Positions 15,083 to 24,969 are shown, counted from the first letter of the stretch. The stretch is DNA of 64,000 bases from Chitinophagales bacterium (GCA_019638515.1 JAHBTS010000005.1:124001-188000); one strand, 5' to 3'. Numbers and translations are program-made. The notes: generated by a model not told the origin, from the letters alone.

Positions 15083-17884
15083 TTGAAACATCTTTTCTTA
15101 TTTCTGTTAGGCATAGCCGTAGCCGCAGTGCATGCCCAAACTGCAAAAATTATTGGTAAAATTACCGATGGTACCACCAGCGAAGGCTTAATACAAGCCA
15201 ATGTACTTTTTAAGGAAGGCGTTGGTACCACTACCGATTTAGATGGCAACTTTTCTATAGATGTTCCATACGGAAATTATTCGGTGCGTGTATCTTACTC
15301 AGGTTACGAAGCTATTACCGAAAAGGTAGTAGCCAATAAACCCGTAGTGCATGTAAATATGGCATTGAAACCGGCAGAACTAAAGGAAGTGCTTATAGTT
15401 GCCGATGCCGCAGTAGATAGAAAAACGCCTGTAGCTTTTACCAAAGTAGAAGCAAAAACCATTCAGGAAGATTTAGGCTCTCGCGATATAGCGCTGGCAC
15501 TCAATAGCACACCGGGTGTGTATGCTACCAATAAAGGTGGTGGCGATGGCGATGCCACTATTTCTATTCGTGGTTTCAGCCAAAATAATGTGGCTGTAAT
15601 GTTTGATGGTATTCCCATCAACGATATGGAAAATGGAGAAGTGTATTGGAGTAACTGGTTTGGTTTAGATGCCGTAACCAGAAGCATGCAGGTGCAGCGC
15701 GGTTTGGGAGCTTCTAAGTTGGCGTTACCTTCGGTAGGCGGCACTATCAACATACTTACTAATGGTATTCGCGATAGAAGCGAACTTTCGGTAAAGCAAG
15801 AATTTGCAAATAATCAGTTTTATAGAACTTCGCTTATGTTTAATTCCGGCAGGCTGAAAGGCGGCTGGGGAATTTCGCTTGCAGGTTCTTACAAGCAAGG
15901 CAATGGCTGGGTTACGGGTAACGATGTACAAGCAGGTTTTTACTATGCAAAAATTGAAAAGATGTTTAAAGAGGGCAAACATCTGCTCAGTTTAAGCGTG
16001 TTTGGTTCTCCGCAGCAGCACGGGCAGCGCTTTAGCCAGCAGGCAATACTTACTTACGATTCATCGGCAGCACGAGAATTGGGTGTGCCGGTAGATAGCG
16101 CAGTACGTTTTTACAGAGATATAAACAAAGGATACCGCTTTAACCCAACTTGGGGTTACTTAGATAGAAGAACATTTGTACGCGATGATTCCGGACAAAT
16201 TATAGACACTATATCTTCCGGTGAAATAGACAAGTACAATACATCGCAAAATATTTACCATAAGCCGCAGTTGTTGCTGCGTTATTCTTACCAGCCAAAT
16301 CAAAAATTCTTTCTTTCGGCTACGGCCTATGCCTCTATTGGAATGGGGGGCGGTACCAATATAGTGCCGAGTACCAATATTACTGCCGATAGTACTGGGC
16401 AGTTGCGATTGCAGCAAGCTTACGATGGCAATGCTAGAAACAAAACAGGGCAGAGTAATATCTATATCAGGCGCTCGGTAAATAATCATTATTGGTTCGG
16501 AGGCTTGCTCACTGCTTCGTACAAATTCAATAGTAATTTTGAATTGTCGGGAGGAGTAGATGTAAGAAGTTACATAGGCGAGCATTATCGCGAAGTATAT
16601 GATTTGTTGGGAGGGCAATATTTTATTGTACCTACCAACGCCAATCAAAATGCCACCAGAAGAGATACTTTAAAAGAAGGTGGAAAAGTAGATAGATACG
16701 ATTATGGTAGAGTAAACTGGGGTGGCGGTTTTGCGCAAATAGAATGGAGCAATAAAGTACTGTCGGCTTTTTTGAATGTTTCCGGTTCGGCATCGTTTTA
16801 CCAAAAAGAAGATCGCTTTGCTAAGAAGAGTTTGAAAATAGACGGCAAAATTGTTGCAGAGCAAAAATTAGGTTATTACGACAGTATTCAGTATCAAGGA
16901 AAATGGTACTATAATAATTCACCGGAAGCAGTGTATTCTAAAAGCGATTTAATAGTGTTGCCAAGTGCTACCGTTAAATCGGGATTGAGCATTAACCTAG
17001 ATGAAAGAAACAATGTGTTTGCCAATTTAGGCTATTTATACAAAGCACCGTTCTATAATTTCGTAATGCCATTAAATGGTTTAAAGATTTCTAAAAATAT
17101 TAAGAACGAAGAAATTATATCGGTAGAAGTTGGGTATCTTTTTCGCTCACGTTGGCTTGCCATTAACTTAAATGGATACTATACAGAATGGCTGAATAAG
17201 CCTTATACCACCACATTTCAAGATCCTAGCGATCCGGATATAAGAGAGTTGGTGTATGTGCCGGGCATTATGGCACGGCACACAGGGGTGGAATTAGACT
17301 TTACGGTGAAACCACACAAAATGGTAAGCATAGAAGGATTGCTTTCTTATGGCGATTGGATTTGGAACTCTAAAGTAGATTTTCAATGGCAGTTCGAAAG
17401 CGGAACGGTAGCCAATTTGTCTTTTAATCCTAAAGGAGTGCATGTGGGCGGAGTGGCGCAAATGCAAGTAGGTGGCGCTGTGCGCATAGAACCATTAAAG
17501 GGACTTTATATTAAACCGCGTATCACTTATTTCGATAAATTTTATGCAGATTTTAATCCTCAAACGCTTTCAGGCACCAATGCCGGAAGAGATTCGTGGA
17601 AACTTCCCGGCTATTATTACTTAGACGTTTCTGCGGGTTATACTTATCAGTTAAAAAAGAAGCTAATTTTTACGGTTAGAACAAACTTCTTTAATATTAC
17701 CAACGGTTATTATATTCAAGATGCTACCAACAATAATGCATTGGGTACCAATTCTAATTTTCAGCAGTTTGATGCCAGAAGTGCATCGGTGTTTTATGGG
17801 CAAGGATTTCGTTGGAATGTGGGGGTAGAAATTAGTTGGATAAACTTTAATAAAGAGCTAAAACATAAAACAGATAATTTTTAA
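15083..17884 (+). CDS. TonB-dependent outer-membrane receptor with CarboxypepD-regulatory domain
   Basis: 933 residues. The signal peptide (ending AVHAQ) is followed by a carboxypeptidase-regulatory-like beta-sandwich (IIGKITDGTTSEGLIQANVL), a plug domain (SIRGFSQNNVAVMFDGIPIND) and a C-terminal beta-barrel. The start is TTG at 15083, with no ATG nearby and the signal peptide beginning MKHLFLF right there. It should import a ligand too large for porins, powered by TonB-ExbBD. No SusD partner is adjacent, which argues against a standard glycan locus. Its neighbours, a lamin-tail protein and an endonuclease, suggest products of nucleic-acid breakdown as ligand; this is inference. Confidence 0.88.
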   Translation: MKHLFLFLLGIAVAAVHAQTAKIIGKITDGTTSEGLIQANVLFKEGVGTTTDLDGNFSIDVPYGNYSVRVSYSGYEAITEKVVANKPVVHVNMALKPAELKEVLIVADAAVDRKTPVAFTKVEAKTIQEDLGSRDIALALNSTPGVYATNKGGGDGDATISIRGFSQNNVAVMFDGIPINDMENGEVYWSNWFGLDAVTRSMQVQRGLGASKLALPSVGGTINILTNGIRDRSELSVKQEFANNQFYRTSLMFNSGRLKGGWGISLAGSYKQGNGWVTGNDVQAGFYYAKIEKMFKEGKHLLSLSVFGSPQQHGQRFSQQAILTYDSSAARELGVPVDSAVRFYRDINKGYRFNPTWGYLDRRTFVRDDSGQIIDTISSGEIDKYNTSQNIYHKPQLLLRYSYQPNQKFFLSATAYASIGMGGGTNIVPSTNITADSTGQLRLQQAYDGNARNKTGQSNIYIRRSVNNHYWFGGLLTASYKFNSNFELSGGVDVRSYIGEHYREVYDLLGGQYFIVPTNANQNATRRDTLKEGGKVDRYDYGRVNWGGGFAQIEWSNKVLSAFLNVSGSASFYQKEDRFAKKSLKIDGKIVAEQKLGYYDSIQYQGKWYYNNSPEAVYSKSDLIVLPSATVKSGLSINLDERNNVFANLGYLYKAPFYNFVMPLNGLKISKNIKNEEIISVEVGYLFRSRWLAINLNGYYTEWLNKPYTTTFQDPSDPDIRELVYVPGIMARHTGVELDFTVKPHKMVSIEGLLSYGDWIWNSKVDFQWQFESGTVANLSFNPKGVHVGGVAQMQVGGAVRIEPLKGLYIKPRITYFDKFYADFNPQTLSGTNAGRDSWKLPGYYYLDVSAGYTYQLKKKLIFTVRTNFFNITNGYYIQDATNNNALGTNSNFQQFDARSASVFYGQGFRWNVGVEISWINFNKELKHKTDNF

Positions 17885-17907
17885 AATTTAATATTTAATA
17901 CATCTAC

Positions 17908-20202
17908 ATGCGTAAACTTTCATTGTTACTTTTTGGCGCTGCAATATCTGCGGCAGCACTTGCCCAAGTGGCATCGGTGCCTACAAGTTGGGATTGTTCC
18001 GGTACTCCGCCTACAGGTTGGAGCCAAGTGCAAACGGGCACTCCGGGTAATCTCAATTATACCTCGCAGGAATTATACACCAGCGCTCCTTCATCTGCCA
18101 GATTAGATTTTACGGGTGAATATATTTTAATCAATATCAACGATGCTCCGGGATTGGTAAAATACAATATAAAGGGTTCTGTTGGTAGTGGTTCATGGAG
18201 TGGTACATTTAAGTCGCAGTGGTCGGTAGATGGTACTGCATGGACAGATATGCGCATTTACACCACCTTGCCTGTGCTGAGCAATCCATTTGTAAATGCT
18301 GTAGATACACCTTCATCTCAAGCACGTTTTATTCGTTTGTTTTTTGCTACCAAAGGTACGGGAAACGTTGCGCTCGATGATATTTCTGTCGAACTGCCTG
18401 TGGCGGGTGCTGCACAAGAAATTGATGCTAAGTTTAAAGGTGCTGCGGCTCCACTCGGTAGCACAGTTTGGTTTAGTTCACCGGTAAGTACTCCGGCAGG
18501 GCTTAAGCTAAAGGTATATAATCTTGGAAGCGATTCTACGCTTACTTTATCTAATGCTGCCATCACCGGTGCTGCAAGTGCCGATTTTCTTTTAGGAAGC
18601 TATCCTTCTTCTATTGCACCTAAAGATAGTGGAGAAGTAAATTTTACATTTAACCCATCTATTGCCGGAACGCGCGTTGCTAAACTTTCATTTAATAACA
18701 ATGATGCTGATGAAAATCCGTATGAAATAAACTTGAATGGTATTGGTGGCGATTATGCTACAGAGCCGTCACAAAATCCTACAGCATTAACGTTTTCAAA
18801 CGTAAAATCGTATGGTTTCAAAGCAACGGTTGCAGGCAATAATGCCGATGGTTATTTGGTATTGCGTAAGCTCGGTAGTGCTGTTACAGAAACTCCGGTT
18901 GATGGAACGGTTTATACCTTAGGCGAAGGTGTTGGCGCTTCAAAAGTTTTTTATGTTGGCAATGCTGCCAATTTTAATGTAAAAGAAGTTAGAGCAGGTT
19001 TAACTTATCATTTTGCTGTGTTCTCATTCAATGGAAATGGTAATTATATCAACTATAAACAATTGTCGCCATTGGTAGCTTCGCAAGCCAGCGGCAATGG
19101 AGCTCCGGGTTCATATTACACTGCCATAAATAGTTCTGCCTCAACTTTTGTTTCAGATTTGGGCACTTTAATCAATAATAGAACGCTCCAGTTTTACAGC
19201 AGCTACAAGGCCACCATGATTGATGGGTTTTATGCACGCGATACAGCCGATGGTAAAAAAGCTGTAAACTGTGAATACAGCAATGAATTGGTTCAATACA
19301 CCGAGCCGTTTGATTTTACAGGTTTAGATATGGCGCGTGAACACACATTTGCTTCCAGCTGGATGCCTACTTTTGGTAAGGCAGGGCATTCTGAAAGATA
19401 TGGTTATTCAGATTATCACAATTTACACTTAGCAAACCAAACTAAAGTAAACGACCCAAGAAGTAACTTCGGTTTTGGAGATGTAACAACGGTAACTTCA
19501 ACTTACTTTGAATCTAAATTGGGAAAAGATGCTACCAATCGCAAAGTATTTCAGCCACGCGATGAAATTAAAGGTGATGTGGCAAGGTCAATTTTTTATA
19601 TGAGTACTTGTTATCAAAAATTGCCCAATAGAGCTTCTGCATCTTCAGGCTTGCAACCGGTAACCAATGCTTGGCAGTGGGACTCGTTGATAGTACCGGG
19701 TGTGGCACCTAATCCTGATTTGCAATTGTATCTGGTGCAAGACGAAGCACTGTTGAAACAATGGAGCCAAGCCGATCCGCCAAGTGCAGAGGAAATTGCC
19801 AGAAACGAATTTGTATTCGATTTGCAAGGTAACCGCAATCCGTTTATTGATAATCCTGATTGGGTTTGCTATATCAATTTTAAAAATATGACTTACAATG
19901 CCGCAGGCACAGGGCAGTGTTATACTACTTCGGTAAAGGAGGTTGCTCCATTTGCTCAAGTAGAAGTGTATCCAAGCCCGGCAACCAGCCTATTGAATGT
20001 AACCATGTTGGCTCAGCAAGCACAAACAGCAACAGTGCAATTGGTAGATATGGTAGGTAAGGTAGTATATTCAGCAGAAAAAGAATTAGCTGCAGGCGTT
20101 AGCAATTTCAATTTCAGCGTTGCCAATTTTGCAACAGGTAACTATATTTTGAAAGTTTCAGGAAATGGCACTATCCAAAAGAAAATTCAAATTCAAAAGT
20201 AG
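17908..20202 (+). CDS. Secreted endonuclease I family protein with anchor-D and T9SS sorting domains
   Basis: 764 residues with a signal peptide (ending AALAQ). In order: a discoidin-like N-terminal region, a choice-of-anchor-D-type Ig domain (~170-285), a FN3-like region (~290-390), then an endonuclease I (EndA/NucM) domain at about 395-680. The nuclease shows the family pattern: REHTFASSWMP, later SDYHNLHLA and then DPRSNFGFG, with His and Asn candidates for the Mg-binding beta-beta-alpha site. The last ~75 residues are a type A T9SS sorting domain (VEVYPSPATSL). It should degrade DNA or RNA outside the cell. It follows the TonB receptor by 23 bases and ends before a strong terminator. Confidence 0.85.
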   Translation: MRKLSLLLFGAAISAAALAQVASVPTSWDCSGTPPTGWSQVQTGTPGNLNYTSQELYTSAPSSARLDFTGEYILININDAPGLVKYNIKGSVGSGSWSGTFKSQWSVDGTAWTDMRIYTTLPVLSNPFVNAVDTPSSQARFIRLFFATKGTGNVALDDISVELPVAGAAQEIDAKFKGAAAPLGSTVWFSSPVSTPAGLKLKVYNLGSDSTLTLSNAAITGAASADFLLGSYPSSIAPKDSGEVNFTFNPSIAGTRVAKLSFNNNDADENPYEINLNGIGGDYATEPSQNPTALTFSNVKSYGFKATVAGNNADGYLVLRKLGSAVTETPVDGTVYTLGEGVGASKVFYVGNAANFNVKEVRAGLTYHFAVFSFNGNGNYINYKQLSPLVASQASGNGAPGSYYTAINSSASTFVSDLGTLINNRTLQFYSSYKATMIDGFYARDTADGKKAVNCEYSNELVQYTEPFDFTGLDMAREHTFASSWMPTFGKAGHSERYGYSDYHNLHLANQTKVNDPRSNFGFGDVTTVTSTYFESKLGKDATNRKVFQPRDEIKGDVARSIFYMSTCYQKLPNRASASSGLQPVTNAWQWDSLIVPGVAPNPDLQLYLVQDEALLKQWSQADPPSAEEIARNEFVFDLQGNRNPFIDNPDWVCYINFKNMTYNAAGTGQCYTTSVKEVAPFAQVEVYPSPATSLLNVTMLAQQAQTATVQLVDMVGKVVYSAEKELAAGVSNFNFSVANFATGNYILKVSGNGTIQKKIQIQK

Positions 20203-20222
20203 ACGCTAGTAAATAGCTTTCT

Positions 20223-20265
20223 AAAAGCCGTTTTGTTGAAATTCATCACAAAGCGGCTTTTTTTA
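20223..20265 (+). terminator. Intrinsic terminator after the endonuclease gene
   Basis: AAAAGCCG (20223-20230) pairs with CGGCTTTT (20254-20261) and the T-run continues to 20265. The stem can be extended inward by TTTGT/ACAAA. It closes the lamin-tail/TonB/endonuclease unit. Confidence 0.85.
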
Positions 20266-20321
20266 TGTACTTAACTATGGCATCTATTCTTATTTTTGAG
20301 GTTTGTATTACATACACGACT

Positions 20322-20329
20322 TAGATTTG
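20322..20329 (+). promoter_or_regulatory. Possible -7 element for the acyl-carrier/BtrH operon
   Basis: TAGATTTG fits the TAnnTTTG -7 element. TTTG copies upstream lie at 16 and 23 bases rather than 19, so the match is incomplete. It is the only candidate between the preceding terminator and the first gene of the operon. Confidence 0.35.
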
Positions 20330-20342
20330 GTAATTAACGAAC

Positions 20343-21491
20343 ATGAGTTTCAACGAGGTTTACATTATACAAACAGCACGCTTTTTGCCCAACCATCCGG
20401 TTTCTAACGATGAAATAGAAGAGTACCTTGGATGTATAAATGGAAAGCCATCGCGCTCGCGTAGAATTGTGTTGCGGAATAATGGCATTAAGCAACGATA
20501 TTATGCATTAGAAAAAGGGGGCAAAACCACACATACCAATGCTGAAATGGCAGCATTGGCTGTACGTGAATTGTTTGCCAATAGCAATGCGGCACTCGGG
20601 CAAATACAAGTGTTGGCGTGCGGCACATCTTCGCCCGACCAAATTATGCCATCGCACGGTATTATGGTGCATGGTTGCTTACCCGAAACAGGCGCTGTTG
20701 AAGTAGTTTCACCTTCAGGAAATTGCTGCTCGGGAATGCACGCTCTAAAATTTGCTTACCTAACTGTAAAAACAGGTGAAGCAAACGTAGCCGTAGCCAC
20801 CGGTTCTGAACGCACTTCGGGCGTTTTGCGTGCTACCGGTTTTGAAGAAGAAGCCAAGCACTTGGCAGCTTTAGAAACCAATCCATATATTGCTTTTGAA
20901 AAAGATTTTTTGCGCTGGATGCTCTCCGATGGCGCAGGTGCATTTCTACTTTCTAACCAAAAAAGTACGGCAGGTATAAGTCTAAAAATTGAGTGGATAG
21001 AAAGCGCTTCGTATGCACATAAGATAGAAACTTGTATGTATCAAGGCTGCGATAAATTGCCCGATGGTACACTGAAAAGCTACATGGATTTTTCACCCGA
21101 AGAAATTGCTGCACACTCCGTGCTAAGCATGAAGCAAGATGTGAAACTATTAGATAAGTACATTGTAGAATTAGGTTACGATAAGCTCCGCGCCATCTGC
21201 GATAAAAAGAACTTATCGGTAAATGATATAGATTACTTTTTGCCGCACCTTTCAAGCGAATTTTTTAGAAGTAAAATTGCCGCCAAACTCGAAGAAAATG
21301 GAATGGGAATTCCACAAGAAAAATGGTTCTCTAACCTTACCGAAGTTGGCAATGTAGGTGCAGGCTCTGTGTATATTATGATTGATGAATTGGTAAAAAG
21401 TGGAAAGCTGGAAGTAGGGCAGAAGATATTGCTCATGGTGCCGGAAAGCTCTCGTTTCTCTTATGTGTACGCGTTACTCACAGTTTGTTGA
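20343..21491 (+). CDS. 3-oxoacyl-ACP synthase III-like enzyme (first gene of BtrH operon)
   Basis: 382 residues with the thiolase fold of KAS III/chalcone-synthase-like enzymes. The catalytic triad is visible: Cys129 in SGNCCSGMHAL, His302 in FLPHLSS and Asn337 in VGNVGAGS. It is longer than housekeeping FabH (about 320) and lacks the usual FabH N-terminus, so a specialised condensing enzyme is more likely. It should condense an acyl starter with an ACP- or CoA-bound extender, or transfer an acyl group. It is the first of seven close genes with an acyl carrier protein, a second ketosynthase, a BtrH-like acyltransferase and an ABC exporter. Confidence 0.87.
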   Translation: MSFNEVYIIQTARFLPNHPVSNDEIEEYLGCINGKPSRSRRIVLRNNGIKQRYYALEKGGKTTHTNAEMAALAVRELFANSNAALGQIQVLACGTSSPDQIMPSHGIMVHGCLPETGAVEVVSPSGNCCSGMHALKFAYLTVKTGEANVAVATGSERTSGVLRATGFEEEAKHLAALETNPYIAFEKDFLRWMLSDGAGAFLLSNQKSTAGISLKIEWIESASYAHKIETCMYQGCDKLPDGTLKSYMDFSPEEIAAHSVLSMKQDVKLLDKYIVELGYDKLRAICDKKNLSVNDIDYFLPHLSSEFFRSKIAAKLEENGMGIPQEKWFSNLTEVGNVGAGSVYIMIDELVKSGKLEVGQKILLMVPESSRFSYVYALLTVC

Positions 21492-21517
21492 ATATAACTG
21501 CCACATAGTTTTGTTTT

Positions 21518-21925
21518 ATGAAGAATACCGAAATTCCACAAGACCCCAGTCCTTTAGATAAGTTTACAAAAGAAGTGCTGTATGCCGTAAACGATAAAGG
21601 AGAATATACTGCACAGCTTAGCCGCGGTTGGCAAATAAAGGCCGATGCTTTAGGAATTTCGTGGCAAGAAGCAGCCGATAGAATTGCCTATGCCAAGCAG
21701 CAGGTAGCCAACGGAGTAGCCAGCCCAATTTTATTTTTTATGGAGCTTAACTTAATGGAGTTATCTATTCTGTCGGATTACACAGGTTTTTGGCGTTGGA
21801 CAATTAAACGTCATTTAAAGCCATCGGTATTTGAAAAGCTAAGCCAAGCAAAACTTCAAAAGTATGCCGAAGTATTTGGCGTTACAGTAGAGCAATTAAA
21901 AAAATGCGAGGTAAGTGAAAATTGA
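21518..21925 (+). CDS. Unknown protein in BtrH operon
   Basis: 135 residues, no signal peptide and no membrane helix. It looks mainly alpha-helical; the last part (QKYAEVFGVTVEQLKK) resembles the final helices of XRE-type helix-turn-helix domains, but the first half does not fit a repressor. I do not recognise the family. It lies between the KAS III-like gene (26-base gap) and the BtrH-like gene, whose GTG start overlaps its last codons, so co-translation is likely. It may be an adaptor or chaperone for the carrier-bound product; that is only inference. Confidence 0.7.
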   Translation: MKNTEIPQDPSPLDKFTKEVLYAVNDKGEYTAQLSRGWQIKADALGISWQEAADRIAYAKQQVANGVASPILFFMELNLMELSILSDYTGFWRWTIKRHLKPSVFEKLSQAKLQKYAEVFGVTVEQLKKCEVSEN

Positions 21926-22928
21926 TTTCAAACATATACAATCGGCTCACTGCGAAAACGGTGTTACCACCAACTTGCTGCAGCATGCAGGTGTACAGCA
22001 AATTACAGAACCATTGGCGTTTGGTATAGGAGGCGGTATTTTCTATATCCATATACCGTTTATGAAAATAAGCAATGGTCCCGCCATTTCGTTTAGAACT
22101 GCACCTGGCACTATTTTTCGTAGAACTTGTAATGGGCTGGGTATTAAAATGATTCATAAAACTTTTAGTTCTAAAGAAAAAGCGCAACAATTTTTAGATA
22201 GTAAGTTAAGCGAAAACCAGCCGGTGGGCTGTCAGGTAGGAGTATATTTTCTCACCTATTTTCCTAAAGAATATCGTTTTCATTTCAATGCTCATAATTT
22301 GGTGGTTTACGGAAAAGAAGGCGATACTTATTTAGTGAGCGATCCCATTATGGAAACCGTTACCACACTAAGTAGTTATGATTTAGAGCGCGTGCGGTTT
22401 GCCAAAGGTGCGCTTGCTCCCAACGGGCATATTTACTTTCCGAAAGAAAAGAAAGAAGTAAACAATGCCGTAATAGAGAAAGCCATCGTAAAAGGTATAA
22501 AGCATGCCGCATGGTTTATGACCGAAACACCCGTGCCAATTTTAGGTACCAATGGCATTCGCTTTACTGCAAAGCAGGTGTTGAAATGGCGCAATAAGTT
22601 GGGCGTAAAAACAGCCGGTGCATATTTGGCTCAGTTGGTGCGCATGCAAGAAGAAATTGGCACAGGTGGCGGAGGATTTAGGTTTGTATATGCTGCTTTT
22701 TTACAGCAGGCACATAGGTATATTGCCAATCCTGTTTTGCCGGAAGCCTCAACAAAGTTCTCTGAGGTGGGCGATTTATGGCGCAATGCCGCAGTACAAG
22801 CCGCAGGTATTTACCGAGGTAGAAATACAGAGCAGGCAGATTTTAAAATAGTAAGCGATATGCTTATGGAAATTGCCGATAAGGAACATAGGGCATTTAA
22901 ACAACTATTGAAAGCAACATGGAGGTAG
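21915..22928 (+). CDS. BtrH-like acyltransferase (BtrH N-terminal domain)
   Basis: 337 residues from a GTG at 21915, preceded by a GAGG ribosome-binding site and overlapping the previous gene by 11 bases. The N-terminal ~150 residues match the BtrH_N cysteine-protease-like fold: HCENGVTTNLL (Cys13 as nucleophile), FGIGGGIFY, then FHFNAHNLVVYG (His127) and LVSDP (Asp143), a plausible Cys-His-Asp triad. The C-terminal half is helical, as in the DUF4872 part of such proteins. In butirosin biosynthesis BtrH moves an acyl group from an acyl carrier protein to an amine; the same transfer from the ACP encoded in this operon is inferred. Its stop overlaps the start of the ABC ATPase gene. Confidence 0.8.
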   Translation: MKIDFKHIQSAHCENGVTTNLLQHAGVQQITEPLAFGIGGGIFYIHIPFMKISNGPAISFRTAPGTIFRRTCNGLGIKMIHKTFSSKEKAQQFLDSKLSENQPVGCQVGVYFLTYFPKEYRFHFNAHNLVVYGKEGDTYLVSDPIMETVTTLSSYDLERVRFAKGALAPNGHIYFPKEKKEVNNAVIEKAIVKGIKHAAWFMTETPVPILGTNGIRFTAKQVLKWRNKLGVKTAGAYLAQLVRMQEEIGTGGGGFRFVYAAFLQQAHRYIANPVLPEASTKFSEVGDLWRNAAVQAAGIYRGRNTEQADFKIVSDMLMEIADKEHRAFKQLLKATWR

Positions 22929-23671
22929 TGCCCGCAATTAAGGTTGCTAATCTTTCTTTTGGTTACGATGTAGAGAGCAGTGCGCTGTTTCAAAACTTCA
23001 ATTTAAACATTGCTCAAGGTGAGCGTTTTGGATTGCTAGGTCCAAACGGAGCAGGAAAAACCACGCTCATGAGTTTGCTTACCGGAGTGTTGCAGCCCAA
23101 TGCAGGCAGTGTATATATTAAGCAGGTAGATATGGCGGCTCAGCCAATGAAAGCAAAGTCGGTGTTTGGCTTAGTGCCGCAAGCACATTCTTTGTATGCA
23201 GAATTAACGGCAATGGAAAACTTGTTGTTTTTTGGTGCGTGGAGCGGCATGGGCACAAAAGAAATTAAAGAGAAAGGAACATTGTTGCTCCATAAAATGG
23301 GGCTTTGGGAGGCAAGAAATAAATTGGTTTCAAAATTTTCTGGTGGCATGAAGAGCCGCTTGAATCTTGCCATAGGAGTAATTCATGCTCCCGAAATTCT
23401 CTTTTTAGATGAGCCTACATCGGCAGTTGATGTGCAATCGCGTCATGCCATACTGAGTTTTTTGCATGAGTTGAATACATCAGGAACCACATTGGTTTAT
23501 ACTTCGCATTTGCTGAGCGAAGCGGAGCAACTTTGTACGCAAATTGCATTGATGGATAATGGCAGTATCATGGCTCAAGGTACGGTACAAGAATTGTTGA
23601 ACAGTAGCGGTAAAGATAATTTAGAGGCCTTGTTTTTATCGCTTACAGGAAGAAACTTTAGAGATAACTGA
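22919..23671 (+). CDS. ABC transporter ATP-binding protein
   Basis: 250 residues with all nucleotide-binding motifs: Walker A GPNGAGKTT (41-49), signature SGGMK (141-145), Walker B LFLDEP (161-166), and a switch His in YTSHLLSEAEQL. It belongs to the ABC-2-type drug/lipid exporter class (CcmA/NodI-like). The start overlaps the BtrH-like gene by ten bases and the stop overlaps the permease start (TGATG), so ATPase and permease are made together. It probably exports the product of the operon. Confidence 0.93.
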   Translation: MEVVPAIKVANLSFGYDVESSALFQNFNLNIAQGERFGLLGPNGAGKTTLMSLLTGVLQPNAGSVYIKQVDMAAQPMKAKSVFGLVPQAHSLYAELTAMENLLFFGAWSGMGTKEIKEKGTLLLHKMGLWEARNKLVSKFSGGMKSRLNLAIGVIHAPEILFLDEPTSAVDVQSRHAILSFLHELNTSGTTLVYTSHLLSEAEQLCTQIALMDNGSIMAQGTVQELLNSSGKDNLEALFLSLTGRNFRDN

Positions 23672-24960
23672 TGCAAAAATTACTGGCAGCCATAAATAAA
23701 GATTTAAAAATCCTGTTTAGAGATAAGGCAGGTTTGGCAGTAATGTTTGCCATGCCCATTCTGTTGGTAGTGGTTATTTCTAGCATTCAAAACAGTTCTT
23801 TCAAGTTAGTGAACGAAAACAAAGTTCCATTGCTGTTAGTAAATGCCGATAGGGCAGAAGTGAGTATGCAGTTTGTGGAAGCATTGCAAAAAATCGGCAT
23901 GTTTAAAATTAACTATACCGATTCTGTAATTGCCGTAGTTTCTAAAAGTATGTACGATAGCGATGCTATGGTGGCTGTAGTGATACCTCAGGGATTTTCG
24001 GAGCATATTGCCACTAAGGCAAATCGCATTACACATCAAGCATTGCAATCGCTTGGCATGGCAACGGCTGCTGCGTCAGATAGCATGCCTGCTGCAGCGG
24101 CTGTAACCTCCACTACTTTAGAAATGGTGTATAATCCCGTAATGGAAGAAAGTTTTAGGCTATCGGTAATAGGCGCATTACAAAGTGCACAGCAGTTTAC
24201 GGAAAATAGGCAAGTGTTGCAGGCGCTTTACAAGCAGTTGAGCAATAAAAAATTACCCGATTCATTAGAGCAGCAAATTCTTGCTTCAAAATCCAATGTC
24301 GTTCAATTTCCTGTAGCAAAAGATGGCAGTCGCGCTATTCCCAATACTTCGCAACACAATGTGCCGGCATGGACCATTTTCGCCATGTTTTTTATTGTAG
24401 TAACACTTAGTACCAATATTGTAAAAGAAAAAGTAAGTGGCAGTTTTATTCGCCTAAAAACCTTACCTACCAATTACGCTTGGTTGCTGCTGGCAAAGCA
24501 AATTACATTTGTTTTAGTAACCATGTTGCAGGCGCTGGTAATTTTTTCAATCGGTTATGGCATATTCCCACATCTTGGCTTGCCGGCTTTAAATTTTCCT
24601 ACCAATAAGATTGGATTGATTGTAGTAACATTTTTCTGCGGCTGGAGCGCGGTAAGTTATGGTTTGCTGGTAGGCGTTTTTGCCAAAACTATGGAGCAGG
24701 CAATTGGCTTTGGTGCGGTGTCTGTGGTAATTTTAGCTGCCATTGGCGGTGTAATTGTTCCTGCTTTTGCCATGCCGGAGGCATTACAAATGGTAATGAA
24801 AATGTCGCCATTGCATTGGTGTATAGAAGCCTATTATGTAATGTTTTTACAAGGTGGAGGCGTAAAAAGTGTTCTAATGAGTATTATTCCGCTACTTTTC
24901 TTCATTATTGCAATGCAATTAGTTTCGTGGGTGAAACTGAAAAGCCAAAACTTTGTTTAA
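23671..24960 (+). CDS. ABC-2 type transporter permease
   Basis: 429 residues. One membrane helix near the N-terminus (VMFAMPILLVVVISSI) is followed by a ~190-residue extracytoplasmic domain and then about five helices in the C-terminal half, the usual ABC-2 (YhhJ/DrrB-like) layout. It overlaps the ATPase gene by one base. Together they form one exporter; the neighbours suggest an acyl-type or polyketide-like cargo. Confidence 0.9.
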   Translation: MQKLLAAINKDLKILFRDKAGLAVMFAMPILLVVVISSIQNSSFKLVNENKVPLLLVNADRAEVSMQFVEALQKIGMFKINYTDSVIAVVSKSMYDSDAMVAVVIPQGFSEHIATKANRITHQALQSLGMATAAASDSMPAAAAVTSTTLEMVYNPVMEESFRLSVIGALQSAQQFTENRQVLQALYKQLSNKKLPDSLEQQILASKSNVVQFPVAKDGSRAIPNTSQHNVPAWTIFAMFFIVVTLSTNIVKEKVSGSFIRLKTLPTNYAWLLLAKQITFVLVTMLQALVIFSIGYGIFPHLGLPALNFPTNKIGLIVVTFFCGWSAVSYGLLVGVFAKTMEQAIGFGAVSVVILAAIGGVIVPAFAMPEALQMVMKMSPLHWCIEAYYVMFLQGGGVKSVLMSIIPLLFFIIAMQLVSWVKLKSQNFV

Positions 24961-24969
24961 CCGAGCCGT

